This document shows, piece after piece, positions 9,522 to 16,553 of a stretch of DNA of 64,000 nt (position 1 is the stretch's first letter; every line of letters starts with the position of its first letter). The notes under the pieces were generated by a model. That model worked only from the letters and a program-made list of their open reading frames with translations, did not search any database and was not told the DNA's origin. The translations under genes and the position numbers were made by a program. Origin of the DNA: an uncultured Lachnospiraceae bacterium (GTDB lineage: Bacteria > Bacillota > Clostridia > Lachnospirales > Lachnospiraceae); NCBI GenBank assembly GCA_910584845.1, contig CAJUDH010000016.1, forward strand, positions 1-64,000. Direction: 5' to 3'.

Positions 9522-9848
9522 ATTATTCAAGCTATAGACAAAATAATTAATGGAAGTTATAAAGTAACTGAAAAACAAAGAATGTTGAATGAATATAAAG
9601 ATGAAATAAATAAACAGATAAACGAAGCAATTAAAGAGATTGAAAAAGGATACAAATATTGTGCACAGTGTAAAGAATATTATAAAGAAAAAGCATGGGA
9701 GAAAGAAGAAAGACAAGAAATTAGAAAAGTATGCACATATACAGATCCTATTGAATGGCAAGATAATGAATATGAAAATAAGAAATGTTTTGTTAAATAT
9801 TCAATATGTCCAATGGGACATATGATAGAAGAAAACATTTCTTATTAA
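9522..9848 (+). CDS. Hypothetical protein with cysteine pairs, probable ATT start
   Basis: 108 residues from ATT at 9522, placed 7 bases after AAAGGAG. The first in-frame ATG (9582) has no Shine-Dalgarno. The N-terminal half is helical and charged; the middle has CAQCKEYYKEKAW and the C-terminus has SICPMGH, so four or more cysteines and a histidine could bind zinc. Function unknown. Confidence 0.55.
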   Translation: MIQAIDKIINGSYKVTEKQRMLNEYKDEINKQINEAIKEIEKGYKYCAQCKEYYKEKAWEKEERQEIRKVCTYTDPIEWQDNEYENKKCFVKYSICPMGHMIEENISY

Positions 9849-9882
9849 AAAAATGAATTCGCAATTTTAAGGAAAGTAAATT

Positions 9883-10203
9883 ATGGGAAATTGGAAATAT
9901 AAATTAGAAGATGAAGGTAAGCAACTAAGAAAATTAATAGATGAAGGCGATTTGACTTTGGAAACTGTAATTGCTGTATATAATCAAATGATTGCTTGCT
10001 TAAAATTTTTAAAATTAAAGTTGATTGGAAGAGACAAAATTGATTTATCATATGAGATTGACTGTATGATAGAAGATTATAAATTGGCACGTCCAGAAGA
10101 TACAGATGCTTATAATTATTATGAGGAAGAAGATATTCTTAATTTCAATCTGAGAGGATTTTATGATTTCTGTGATGATAATAGAGTGTGGTTCGGGCTA
10201 TAA
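9883..10203 (+). CDS. Hypothetical phage protein
   Basis: 106 residues, ATG with AAGGAAAG upstream. Acidic, helical, no recognised domain; ends in FYDFCDDNRVWFGL. Lies in the run of small genes leading to the ligase. Function unknown. Confidence 0.6.
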   Translation: MGNWKYKLEDEGKQLRKLIDEGDLTLETVIAVYNQMIACLKFLKLKLIGRDKIDLSYEIDCMIEDYKLARPEDTDAYNYYEEEDILNFNLRGFYDFCDDNRVWFGL

Positions 10204-10245
10204 GAACAATAGAATGTGCGTTTCAAGAGAAGGAAAATTATATAA

Positions 10246-10509
10246 ATGAAGAAAAATGAATATGTAACATTTTGCAAATGTGGATGTGGAAATGGTATCG
10301 TTCTAAAAGCGGATAATGAAGATAATGATCTGTCTTTGCAGATTGTGAGTGATAATTTTTACTTTATGCAAAATAAAGGGAAGATATCATTAAAAGAAAA
10401 GATTAAATGTATTTGGTATATCATTGTAGGTAAAGAATATTGTTACTTTGATATTTTGATTGATAAAGATGAATTACAAGAATTTAAAGAATTTGTAGCA
10501 AAGTTATAG
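10246..10509 (+). CDS. Hypothetical protein with N-terminal CxCGCG
   Basis: 87 residues, ATG after AGAAGGAAAA. The N-terminus has FCKCGCGNGIV, a cysteine knuckle that may bind a metal, followed by a beta-rich and then a helical part. Eleven bases before the ligase start. The gap upstream (10204-10245) has a loose copy of the CAATGAA / TTTCAAG motif. Function unknown. Confidence 0.6.
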   Translation: MKKNEYVTFCKCGCGNGIVLKADNEDNDLSLQIVSDNFYFMQNKGKISLKEKIKCIWYIIVGKEYCYFDILIDKDELQEFKEFVAKL

Positions 10510-10520
10510 GAGGAATGTGA

Positions 10521-12470
10521 TTGGATAAAATAGGAAGAATTAAAGAGTTAGTGGGGATACTGCAAAAAGCATCATATGCCTATTATGGATTGGATAGTTC
10601 ATTAATGACAGATAAAGAATATGATAATTTATACGATGAATTATCAGTATTAGAAAGAGAAACTAATTGCATATTGGCTGGCTCACCAACAATAAAAGTA
10701 CAAGGATATATATTAGATGGTTTTACAAAAGTAAAGCATACAAAACCAATGTTAAGTGCCAATAAAACAAAAGATACAAAAGAAATTGAAAAGTTTGTTA
10801 CTAATAATAGATTCTACGGTTCATACAAACTTGATGGATTAACAGTTGTGGTTAGATACAAAAATGGCGAGTTTACACAAGGCATTACAAGAGGGAATGG
10901 TATAGAAGGGGAAGATGTAACAGAACAATGCAAATTTATTAAAAATCTTCCTATGACTATTCCTTATAAAAGCAACTTAGAATTACGTGGCGAATGTGTG
11001 ATCTCGTGGGATGAATTTAAAAGAATCAATAAAAATTTAGATATTCCATTTTCACATCCACGAAATCTGGCAGCGGGGACATTACGAAACCTTAATTTAA
11101 ATATCATTAGGGAGAGAAATTTGTCTTTTGTAGTGTTTGAATGTGTAACAGATATGAAAGATGATAGTAAATCTGAAACACTAATTAATGTGCATAATAT
11201 GGGTTTTGAAATTGTTCCAATTACAAAATTATATAGTACAGTAGATCAGGTACACAATGCGTTGCAACCTGAATTTTATCAATATCCAACAGACGGGATT
11301 ATTTTTGAGTTAGACAGTCGCAAATTATCTGAATCTTTAGGATCGACATCTCATCATGAATGCTGTCGTATGGCACTGAAATGGGAAGATGAATTATATG
11401 ATACTGTTTTAAAGGACATTGAATGGAATACTTCTAAAACTGGGCTGATAAATCCAGTAGCAGTATTTGAACCTGTAGATCTTGATGGAACTATTATGAC
11501 CAGAGCCACTTTGCATAACATCTCTTATATAGAAGATTTACAATTGGGTATTGGAGATATAATTCAAGTATATCGTGCAAATATGGTAATTCCTAAAGTA
11601 CATGATAATCTTACCAGAAGTAATACATATGAGCTTCCTAATAAATGTCCTTGTTGCGGAGGAGATGTAGAAATACATAATGAAAATGGAAGTAAGACGC
11701 TGCATTGTATTAATCCTGATTGTGTGGCGAAACTATTAGGAAAACTTGTTCACTTCGTAAGCAAGAACGCAATCAATATTGACGGATTATCAGAGCAGAC
11801 ATTACAGAAATTTATTGATTTAGGATGGCTTAACTCATTCAGAGATATTTATTACTTATCAGAACACAAAGAAGAGATGTATAAACTTGATGGCTTTGGT
11901 AAGAAATCAGTAGACAAATTATTAGAAAACATTGAAAAAAGTAGAAATATTACATTGGATAGATTCATTTATGGACTGTGTATTCCTCTGATTGGCAGAA
12001 CGGCAAGTAAAGAAATTGCCTTGTGTTGTAAGAAGGTAGCTATAAATAATATGTGGGATGATATATATGCGTTTTTTAATTATGGGCCATTTTATCCATC
12101 TGAACTTAATGGATTTGGTGAAGTAATGTGTAAATCATTAAATGAGTATATATCTGAAAACAGAAATATAATTATGAAATTATCGAAAGAATTTAATATG
12201 AAAAATGTGACAAAGTTAGAACAGAAAGAGGAGAGTCTATTAAATAAAAGTTTTGTAATTACTGGCAGCTTAAATCATTATAAAAACCGTGATGAACTTG
12301 TAAATATTATTGAACAGTTGGGAGGTAAAGTATCAGGATCAGTTAGTGCAAAAACAAATTACCTTATAAATAATGATACAAAAAGTAATTCGTCCAAAAA
12401 TAAGAAAGCTAAAGAATTAGGAATACCAATTATAAGTGAAGGCCAATTTGTTCAGATGATCACATCTTAA
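10521..12470 (+). CDS. ligA: NAD-dependent DNA ligase
   Basis: 649 residues, close to full-length bacterial LigA. TTG start, 5 bases after an AGGAGG-type Shine-Dalgarno. Visible parts: N-terminal Ia domain with YYGLDSSLMTDKEYD (usual Y-x22-D-YD), adenylation motif KLDG with the AMP-accepting lysine at residue 103, TRGNGIEGEDVT, OB fold, a four-cysteine zinc finger (CPCCGG to CINPDC, about residues 375-400), helix-hairpin-helix repeats, and a complete C-terminal BRCT domain (SFVITGSLNHYKNRDEL onward). It seals nicks using NAD+, fitting Okazaki fragment joining alongside the phage's own DnaE. All domains are retained, so it is probably active. Confidence 0.95.
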   Translation: MDKIGRIKELVGILQKASYAYYGLDSSLMTDKEYDNLYDELSVLERETNCILAGSPTIKVQGYILDGFTKVKHTKPMLSANKTKDTKEIEKFVTNNRFYGSYKLDGLTVVVRYKNGEFTQGITRGNGIEGEDVTEQCKFIKNLPMTIPYKSNLELRGECVISWDEFKRINKNLDIPFSHPRNLAAGTLRNLNLNIIRERNLSFVVFECVTDMKDDSKSETLINVHNMGFEIVPITKLYSTVDQVHNALQPEFYQYPTDGIIFELDSRKLSESLGSTSHHECCRMALKWEDELYDTVLKDIEWNTSKTGLINPVAVFEPVDLDGTIMTRATLHNISYIEDLQLGIGDIIQVYRANMVIPKVHDNLTRSNTYELPNKCPCCGGDVEIHNENGSKTLHCINPDCVAKLLGKLVHFVSKNAINIDGLSEQTLQKFIDLGWLNSFRDIYYLSEHKEEMYKLDGFGKKSVDKLLENIEKSRNITLDRFIYGLCIPLIGRTASKEIALCCKKVAINNMWDDIYAFFNYGPFYPSELNGFGEVMCKSLNEYISENRNIIMKLSKEFNMKNVTKLEQKEESLLNKSFVITGSLNHYKNRDELVNIIEQLGGKVSGSVSAKTNYLINNDTKSNSSKNKKAKELGIPIISEGQFVQMITS

Positions 12471-12537
12471 AGTAGAAGTAATAAATGTAACTCGTAAACA
12501 CATCAAATAAAATCAAATTTTAATCCTGGAGGTAAAA

Positions 12538-12774
12538 GTGAATAAGAAGAAAATCAAATTGTCAACGCCTGAAATGGTTACTGATTTTATTAATGTCTGC
12601 TCAAAATATGAGTGCGATATTAATTTATATGATGGACGAAATTTAATTGATGCGAAATCAATTATTGGAGTTTTTGCTATTGCACAAGGAAAAGTAATTG
12701 AAGTACAAGCGATCAGTTCAGACGAAAGTGTTATTTCATCGTTTGTTGAAGATATGAAGAAATTTGAAGTATAA
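12538..12774 (+). CDS. HPr-like domain protein 1
   Basis: 78 residues, GTG start 5 bases after GGAGGT. The pattern (opening strand, TPEMVTDFINVCSKY helix, GRNLIDAKSIIGVFAI, then a final helix) is that of an HPr / NPr-like phosphocarrier fold; the KSIIGV segment is typical of HPr. The usual phospho-accepting histidine near residue 15 is not visible, so it is unlikely to carry phosphate in a PTS. A paralogue is at 15407-15649. HPr-like proteins without the histidine occur in phages of gut Firmicutes; their role is not known to me. Confidence 0.65.
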   Translation: MNKKKIKLSTPEMVTDFINVCSKYECDINLYDGRNLIDAKSIIGVFAIAQGKVIEVQAISSDESVISSFVEDMKKFEV

Positions 12775-12808
12775 AAACAAAACATAAAACAAAAGGAGAA
12801 GAAAAAGT

Positions 12809-13453
12809 ATGAGAGTTATTGAACCTAGCTATGAAATTTTCACAGAGATTTCCGAAGGTGGAATCAAGGAATTGCAACACATTGAGAAGATTGGACGCAT
12901 ATGTTATAAGTCAGAAGATAAGATTACAGAGGATGGTGAATCTGCTAAGAAGTTTGTGAAAATGCTGATTGAAAGAGGACATGAGGCAATGATAGAGCAT
13001 TCGTCTTTATCTGTAAAGTTTACAGTAGATCGTGGAGTGTCACATGAACTGGTGAGACATAGAATTGCTTCGTTTGCACAGGAGAGTACAAGATACTGTA
13101 ACTATTCAAAAGATAAGTTTGATAATGGCATTACATTTATTAAACCGTTTTTCTTTAAAGAAGGAACAACAGAATATGAAGAATGGGAAGATGCTATGGA
13201 TAATGCGGAGCAGTCTTATTTATTCTTAATTAATGACTGTGGTGCCACACCGCAAGAAGCACGTTCTGTATTGCCTAACAGTACCAAGACAGAAATTACA
13301 ATTACTGCTAACTATAGAGAGTGGCGTAACTTCTTTAAATTGAGAACTGCAAAAGCAGCACATCCGCAGATGCAGGAGGTTACAAGACCGTTGCTGAAAG
13401 AATTAAAGACAAGATTACCTATTATTTTTGATGATATTGAAATGGAGGAATAA
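12809..13453 (+). CDS. thyX: Flavin-dependent thymidylate synthase
   Basis: 214 residues, ATG with AAAGGAG 9 bases upstream. Carries the ThyX signature RHRxxSxxxxSxR as RHRIASFAQESTR (residues 83-95) and the C-terminal segment around LPNSTKTEITITANYREWRNF. The enzyme methylates dUMP to dTMP using methylene-tetrahydrofolate and FAD. With dUTPase (20051) and the class III ribonucleotide reductase further on, it gives the phage its own supply of dTTP. Confidence 0.95.
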   Translation: MRVIEPSYEIFTEISEGGIKELQHIEKIGRICYKSEDKITEDGESAKKFVKMLIERGHEAMIEHSSLSVKFTVDRGVSHELVRHRIASFAQESTRYCNYSKDKFDNGITFIKPFFFKEGTTEYEEWEDAMDNAEQSYLFLINDCGATPQEARSVLPNSTKTEITITANYREWRNFFKLRTAKAAHPQMQEVTRPLLKELKTRLPIIFDDIEMEE

Positions 13454-13461
13454 ATACATAT

Positions 13462-13566
13462 ATGATTATTGTTTTGTTAGGGGCTTCCGGATCAGGGAAG
13501 TCCACAATTGAAAATGAATTAGCAACACATCATGGCTTTGAAAAGATTATTTCATTGAGCTACTAA
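13462..13566 (+). pseudogene. Truncated guanylate-kinase-like P-loop fragment
   Basis: Encodes only 34 residues: MIIVLLGASGSGKSTIE and then HGFEKIIS before LSY and a stop. This is the N-terminal strand, Walker A loop and first helix of a phage guanylate-kinase-like protein, which normally continues for 150 or more residues with TTR and base-binding motifs. None of that is found downstream. It keeps an ATG and a GAGGAA-type Shine-Dalgarno. It directly precedes a region containing a homing endonuclease, so the loss may be linked to a past insertion. A functional micro-protein cannot be excluded. Confidence 0.55.
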
Positions 13567-13583
13567 TAAACGAGGTAAATTAT

Positions 13584-13685
13584 ATGAGAATTGTAACTGG
13601 TATTATTGCGTGTGTTTTGTTTTTATACTTATGTGGATTATATGTATATTACAAGGCTATTAAATATTTTAATATCATTTTTTAA
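13584..13685 (+). CDS. 33-residue single-span membrane peptide
   Basis: ATG after CGAGGTAAAT; one hydrophobic helix (residues 3-23, IVTGIIACVLFLYLCGLYVY) followed by a basic aromatic tail. Spaced like a real gene between the kinase stub and the HNH gene. Function unknown; could be a chance ORF, but the Shine-Dalgarno supports translation. Confidence 0.45.
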   Translation: MRIVTGIIACVLFLYLCGLYVYYKAIKYFNIIF

Positions 13686-13705
13686 ATGGAGGGATAATTA
13701 TATAG

Positions 13706-14278
13706 CAAAAAGAAGAAAATTTAATCAATAAATTTGATTTATCTGATAAAAACAAAGATGGTACAGCGATTTTAATTTATGATAATCAAAATTATTATTT
13801 CGATATAAAAGACTATGACAAGATTTCTCAATTTTATTGGAAACCAAATAATAAAGGATATTTAGCACACTGGTTTGCAGTTTATGACTCGCAAGGCAAA
13901 AGAAAATCAGGATATATTTACTTTCATAAACATGTCTTAAATTTAGATAAATCACCAAGCAGAGTAGATCATATTGATAGAGATATCCATAATAATAGAA
14001 AAATAAATTTAAGAGAGTGTACGCATCAAGAAAATATTTTTAATTCGTCTATTGGAAAAAATAATAAATCAGGAATAATTGGAGTGAATTTTAACGCAGC
14101 AAAACATACATGGGCGGCTTCATTAATGATAAATGGAAAACATATTTTTACAAAGAATTCTATTAATAAAGATGAAGCTATTAAAAATAGATTACTTGCT
14201 GAAATTAAATTCTTTGGGAAAGAATTTGCACCACAAAGACATTTATTTAAAGAATATTTACAAGAAGGAGAGTATTGA
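13706..14278 (+). CDS. HNH homing endonuclease with AP2-like domain, start unclear
   Basis: About 190 residues. The N-terminal part (NYYFDIKDYDKISQFYW) and HNH core (HKHVLN, VDHIDRDIHNNRKINLRECT) match free-standing phage HNH endonucleases; the C-terminal AP2-like DNA-binding domain begins NKSGIIGVNF. A good Shine-Dalgarno (GGAGGG, 13688-13693) is present, but the codons after it read ATA-ATT-ATA-TAG in frame, so the conserved N-terminus follows a stop. Either an unusual start is used after the TAG at 13703 or the gene has lost its start. The TGA stop overlaps the next ATG. Confidence 0.75.
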   Translation, partial: QKEENLINKFDLSDKNKDGTAILIYDNQNYYFDIKDYDKISQFYWKPNNKGYLAHWFAVYDSQGKRKSGYIYFHKHVLNLDKSPSRVDHIDRDIHNNRKINLRECTHQENIFNSSIGKNNKSGIIGVNFNAAKHTWAASLMINGKHIFTKNSINKDEAIKNRLLAEIKFFGKEFAPQRHLFKEYLQEGEY

Positions 14279-14568
14279 TGGAAACAGAAAATATGCAGGA
14301 TGTAATAATGGAACAAACAAAGAAAGAATTAAAAGAGTATGACAATGTGAATCGTCCAGCGCATTATGCAGACTCAAAAATTGAAGTTATAGATTATATA
14401 GAAGATAAGAAGTTAGGGTTTTGTCTTGGTAATGCAGTTAAATATATTTCTAGGGCTGGAAAGAAGAAGGATAATGGTAGAGGTGTAATTGAAAAAGAAA
14501 TAGAGGACTTACAGAAAGCAATATGGTATATCAATAGACGGATTTATGAATTACAAGATTTAAAATAG
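14278..14568 (+). CDS. DUF3310 family protein (phage nucleotide kinase-like)
   Basis: 96 residues; ATG overlaps the HNH stop by one base, with AAGAAGGAGAG upstream. Contains the DUF3310 signature: VNRPAHYADSKIEVIDYIE, then LGNAVKYISRAGKK and a final helical EDLQKAIWYINR. The family is widespread in phages of Firmicutes and often annotated as a nucleotide kinase, though that activity is not well established. It lies within the nucleotide-metabolism group. Confidence 0.85.
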   Translation: METENMQDVIMEQTKKELKEYDNVNRPAHYADSKIEVIDYIEDKKLGFCLGNAVKYISRAGKKKDNGRGVIEKEIEDLQKAIWYINRRIYELQDLK

Positions 14569-14578
14569 GAGGATTTTA

Positions 14579-15034
14579 ATGAATAAAACAATTTACCTTG
14601 CAGGCGCAATGAGTTGCTATTTTAATACAGATCAGAATGATTATCTTAAGAAATGGAGAGAGGATGCAAAGAAATATGTTAAGAAACTATATGACAACAT
14701 TACCATTGTGTCTCCAACTGATTTTTACGAAATTGGCAAGAACTATCACAAATCTGAGTCTGAAGTTATGCGATTCGATCTTAGAATGGTTAGAGAAGCA
14801 GATATAGTATTATGTAACCTTCGAGATTTACATAGTTCATTAGGAACCAGCGATGAAATTTTATATGCGTTTATTAGTGGAAAACCTGTAATTGGATTTT
14901 TGGAAGATGAATCTGAAATAAAAAATGTGCATCCTTGGAAAATTGAACAGATTGACAGGATCGAAACTAGGGAAGGTGCTATGAAAAGAGCGATTGACTA
15001 TATCTATAGATATTATGTAGATAGATACAACTAA
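14579..15034 (+). CDS. Nucleoside 2-deoxyribosyltransferase-like protein
   Basis: 151 residues, ATG with AGGAGG. Shows the family pattern: N-terminal YLAGAM strand-loop, R-x-D near FDLRMVREADIVLCNL, the GTSDEI motif with the catalytic-type glutamate, and GKPVIGFLED. Such enzymes swap or remove the base of deoxynucleosides; some relatives instead hydrolyse deoxynucleoside monophosphates. A role in nucleotide salvage or DNA hypermodification is inferred from the ThyX, DUF3310 and Nrd neighbours. Confidence 0.8.
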   Translation: MNKTIYLAGAMSCYFNTDQNDYLKKWREDAKKYVKKLYDNITIVSPTDFYEIGKNYHKSESEVMRFDLRMVREADIVLCNLRDLHSSLGTSDEILYAFISGKPVIGFLEDESEIKNVHPWKIEQIDRIETREGAMKRAIDYIYRYYVDRYN

Positions 15035-15052
15035 AGGAAGGAGATATTAGAA

Positions 15053-15256
15053 ATTTTAGAAGTAATTAGTACGAGCCATGCGTTAGCCAAAGAACTATTA
15101 AGTAAACCAGACGGTTTCATAACAGCTACACTTTGCGATGAAGAATATGTAATTGGTAATACACAAAGAATTGCTACTCATGCAAATATAGATGATTCAG
15201 TTACACATTGGACATTAAATTTGCGTGACGGTAGTAAAGGAAATTTGAAGAGGTAG
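15053..15256 (+). CDS. Hypothetical phage protein, probable ATT start
   Basis: 67 residues if started at ATT 15053, 9 bases after AAGGAAGGAG; ATA (15044) or TTA are the only other options upstream. The sequence EVISTSHALAKELLSKPDG followed by YVIGNTQRIATHANIDD and HWTLNLRDG looks conserved and gene-like, but I know no function for this family. Stop TAG is 4 bases before the next ATG. Confidence 0.5.
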   Translation: MLEVISTSHALAKELLSKPDGFITATLCDEEYVIGNTQRIATHANIDDSVTHWTLNLRDGSKGNLKR

Positions 15257-15260
15257 TATA

Positions 15261-15410
15261 ATGATAAATTTGATAAAAAATGAATATCGGTATAATTCAA
15301 ATTTTAGAAAATATGTTGATGAATATTGTAATAAGAACAGATGTACAGTTGATGAAGCGTTTACTAATGAAAATGTTAAAAGAATGTTTTGGAGATATGC
15401 AGATGTATGA
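15261..15410 (+). CDS. Small hypothetical phage protein
   Basis: 49 residues, ATG 15261. Sequence NSNFRKYVDEYCNKNRCTVDEAF is helical with two cysteines, and the stop overlaps the ATG of the following HPr-like gene (ATGA), indicating translational coupling. Function unknown. Confidence 0.5.
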   Translation: MINLIKNEYRYNSNFRKYVDEYCNKNRCTVDEAFTNENVKRMFWRYADV

Positions 15411-15649
15411 TAATAGAACTTAAAACAATTCGAGATGTTAAAGATTTTATAGAAATAAGTAGTAAATATCATGATAGTGATATTGTTGTGAAACAAGGTA
15501 GATATAGAGTTGATGGCAAAAGTATACTTGGGATTTTTAGCTTAAATTTGTTAGAGCCAATCAAAGTTATTATTGATTCTGATTATGGTAATTCTAAGAT
15601 TTCTTTTTACAACAGTATTGAAAAATGGAAAGCAAAACGTAGTGATTAA
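15407..15649 (+). CDS. HPr-like domain protein 2
   Basis: 80 residues from ATG 15407, overlapping the previous gene by 4 bases. Same layout as the protein at 12538: opening strand, helix DVKDFIEISSKYHD, then DIVVKQGRYRVDGKSILGIFSL and a last helix. The KSILGI segment marks the HPr fold; the phospho-accepting histidine is missing. Two diverged copies in one phage operon suggest that they do different jobs or form a heteromer. Confidence 0.6.
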   Translation: MIIELKTIRDVKDFIEISSKYHDSDIVVKQGRYRVDGKSILGIFSLNLLEPIKVIIDSDYGNSKISFYNSIEKWKAKRSD

Positions 15650-15678
15650 ATGCCTGTTTCATTGGCATAAAAATTTAA

Positions 15679-16338
15679 ATGAAAGTTGGTGATAAAATTA
15701 AAGAAGTACAACCATGTTCTCATTGTGGAGCCACAAGAAAGGGTAATGTATATAGAAATAAAATTTGACTATGTAGAAAACATTATGACCAGTTTAGAAA
15801 GTTTGGTAAATTTTTAGATAATGTTAAAGACAGTAAAGGTAATAGAAATGAATACGTTTTTAATGATAATTTTTGTGGAATTATATTAAAAAATAAAAAT
15901 TTTAAAATAGTCGGAATTGCAATTATTGACATTGATGATTATAAAGTATGTAAAAATTATAAATGGTATCTTGATTCCTCTGGTTACGCAAGGACAAGCA
16001 TAAATAACCGAAAAATAAGATTACATAGATTTTTATTAAAACCAAAAGACGAAGAAATAATAGACCATATAAATAGAAATAGATTAGACTGTAGAAGAAA
16101 AAATATGCGAATTGTAACACGAAGAGAAAATAGTATTAATCGAGGACTTCAATCTAATAACAATAGTGGAGTATCAGGAGTATATTTTGCAAATGGATAC
16201 TGGGTTTCAAGATTAAAACGAGAAGAAATGTACTTAACAAAATATTTTAAAAATAAAGAAGATGCTATAAATCAGAGATTATTATGGGAAGTTGAGTATT
16301 TTGGAGATTACGCACCACAAATTAATATGAGGAGGTAA
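15679..16338 (+). pseudogene. HNH-AP2 homing endonuclease interrupted by UGA
   Basis: From ATG 15679 the frame encodes a small zinc-knuckle (PCSHCGATRKG), then TGA at 15766-15768, then continues without break as LCRKHYDQFRKFGKF, HNH core (IDHINRNRLDCRRKNMRIVT) and an AP2-like domain (NNSGVSGVYF) to 16338. The residues on both sides of the TGA form one conserved CxxC...LCxxHY unit, so a sense codon (probably UGG or a tyrosine codon) was lost. Other phage genes here end with TGA, so genome-wide UGA recoding is unlikely. Most likely a recent nonsense mutation; readthrough is possible. Confidence 0.7.
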
Positions 16339-16341
16339 TTA

Positions 16342-16551
16342 ATGAAAATAGTATTATATTCCAATAATTGTCCACGTTGCAACGTGCTGGAGAAAAAATT
16401 AAAGCAAAAGAATATATCATATGAAGAAGTAAATGATATTGAGATCGTGAAAAGAAAAGGTTATTTGTCTGTACCAATTCTTGAAGTAGATGGTGTAAGT
16501 ATGGATTTTAAAACAGCAAGTGATTGGATTAACTCACAGGAGGAAATTTAA
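16342..16551 (+). CDS. Glutaredoxin-like protein
   Basis: 69 residues, ATG with GAGGAGG ahead. Thioredoxin fold with active site CPRC (residues 11-14, SNNCPRCNVL), cis-proline loop SVPILEVDG and a short last helix. It likely reduces disulfides on, or supplies electrons near, the ribonucleotide reductase that follows 2 bases later. Confidence 0.85.
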   Translation: MKIVLYSNNCPRCNVLEKKLKQKNISYEEVNDIEIVKRKGYLSVPILEVDGVSMDFKTASDWINSQEEI

Positions 16552-16553
16552 TA

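Noticed and set aside
13694..15768. Alternative genetic code in the phage (TAG or TGA read as amino acid)
   Set aside because: In-frame TAG at 13703 and TGA at 15766 are isolated, while many phage genes end cleanly with TAG (1080, 5330, 15254) or TGA (8898, 9216, 9493, 18951) and read well with the standard code.
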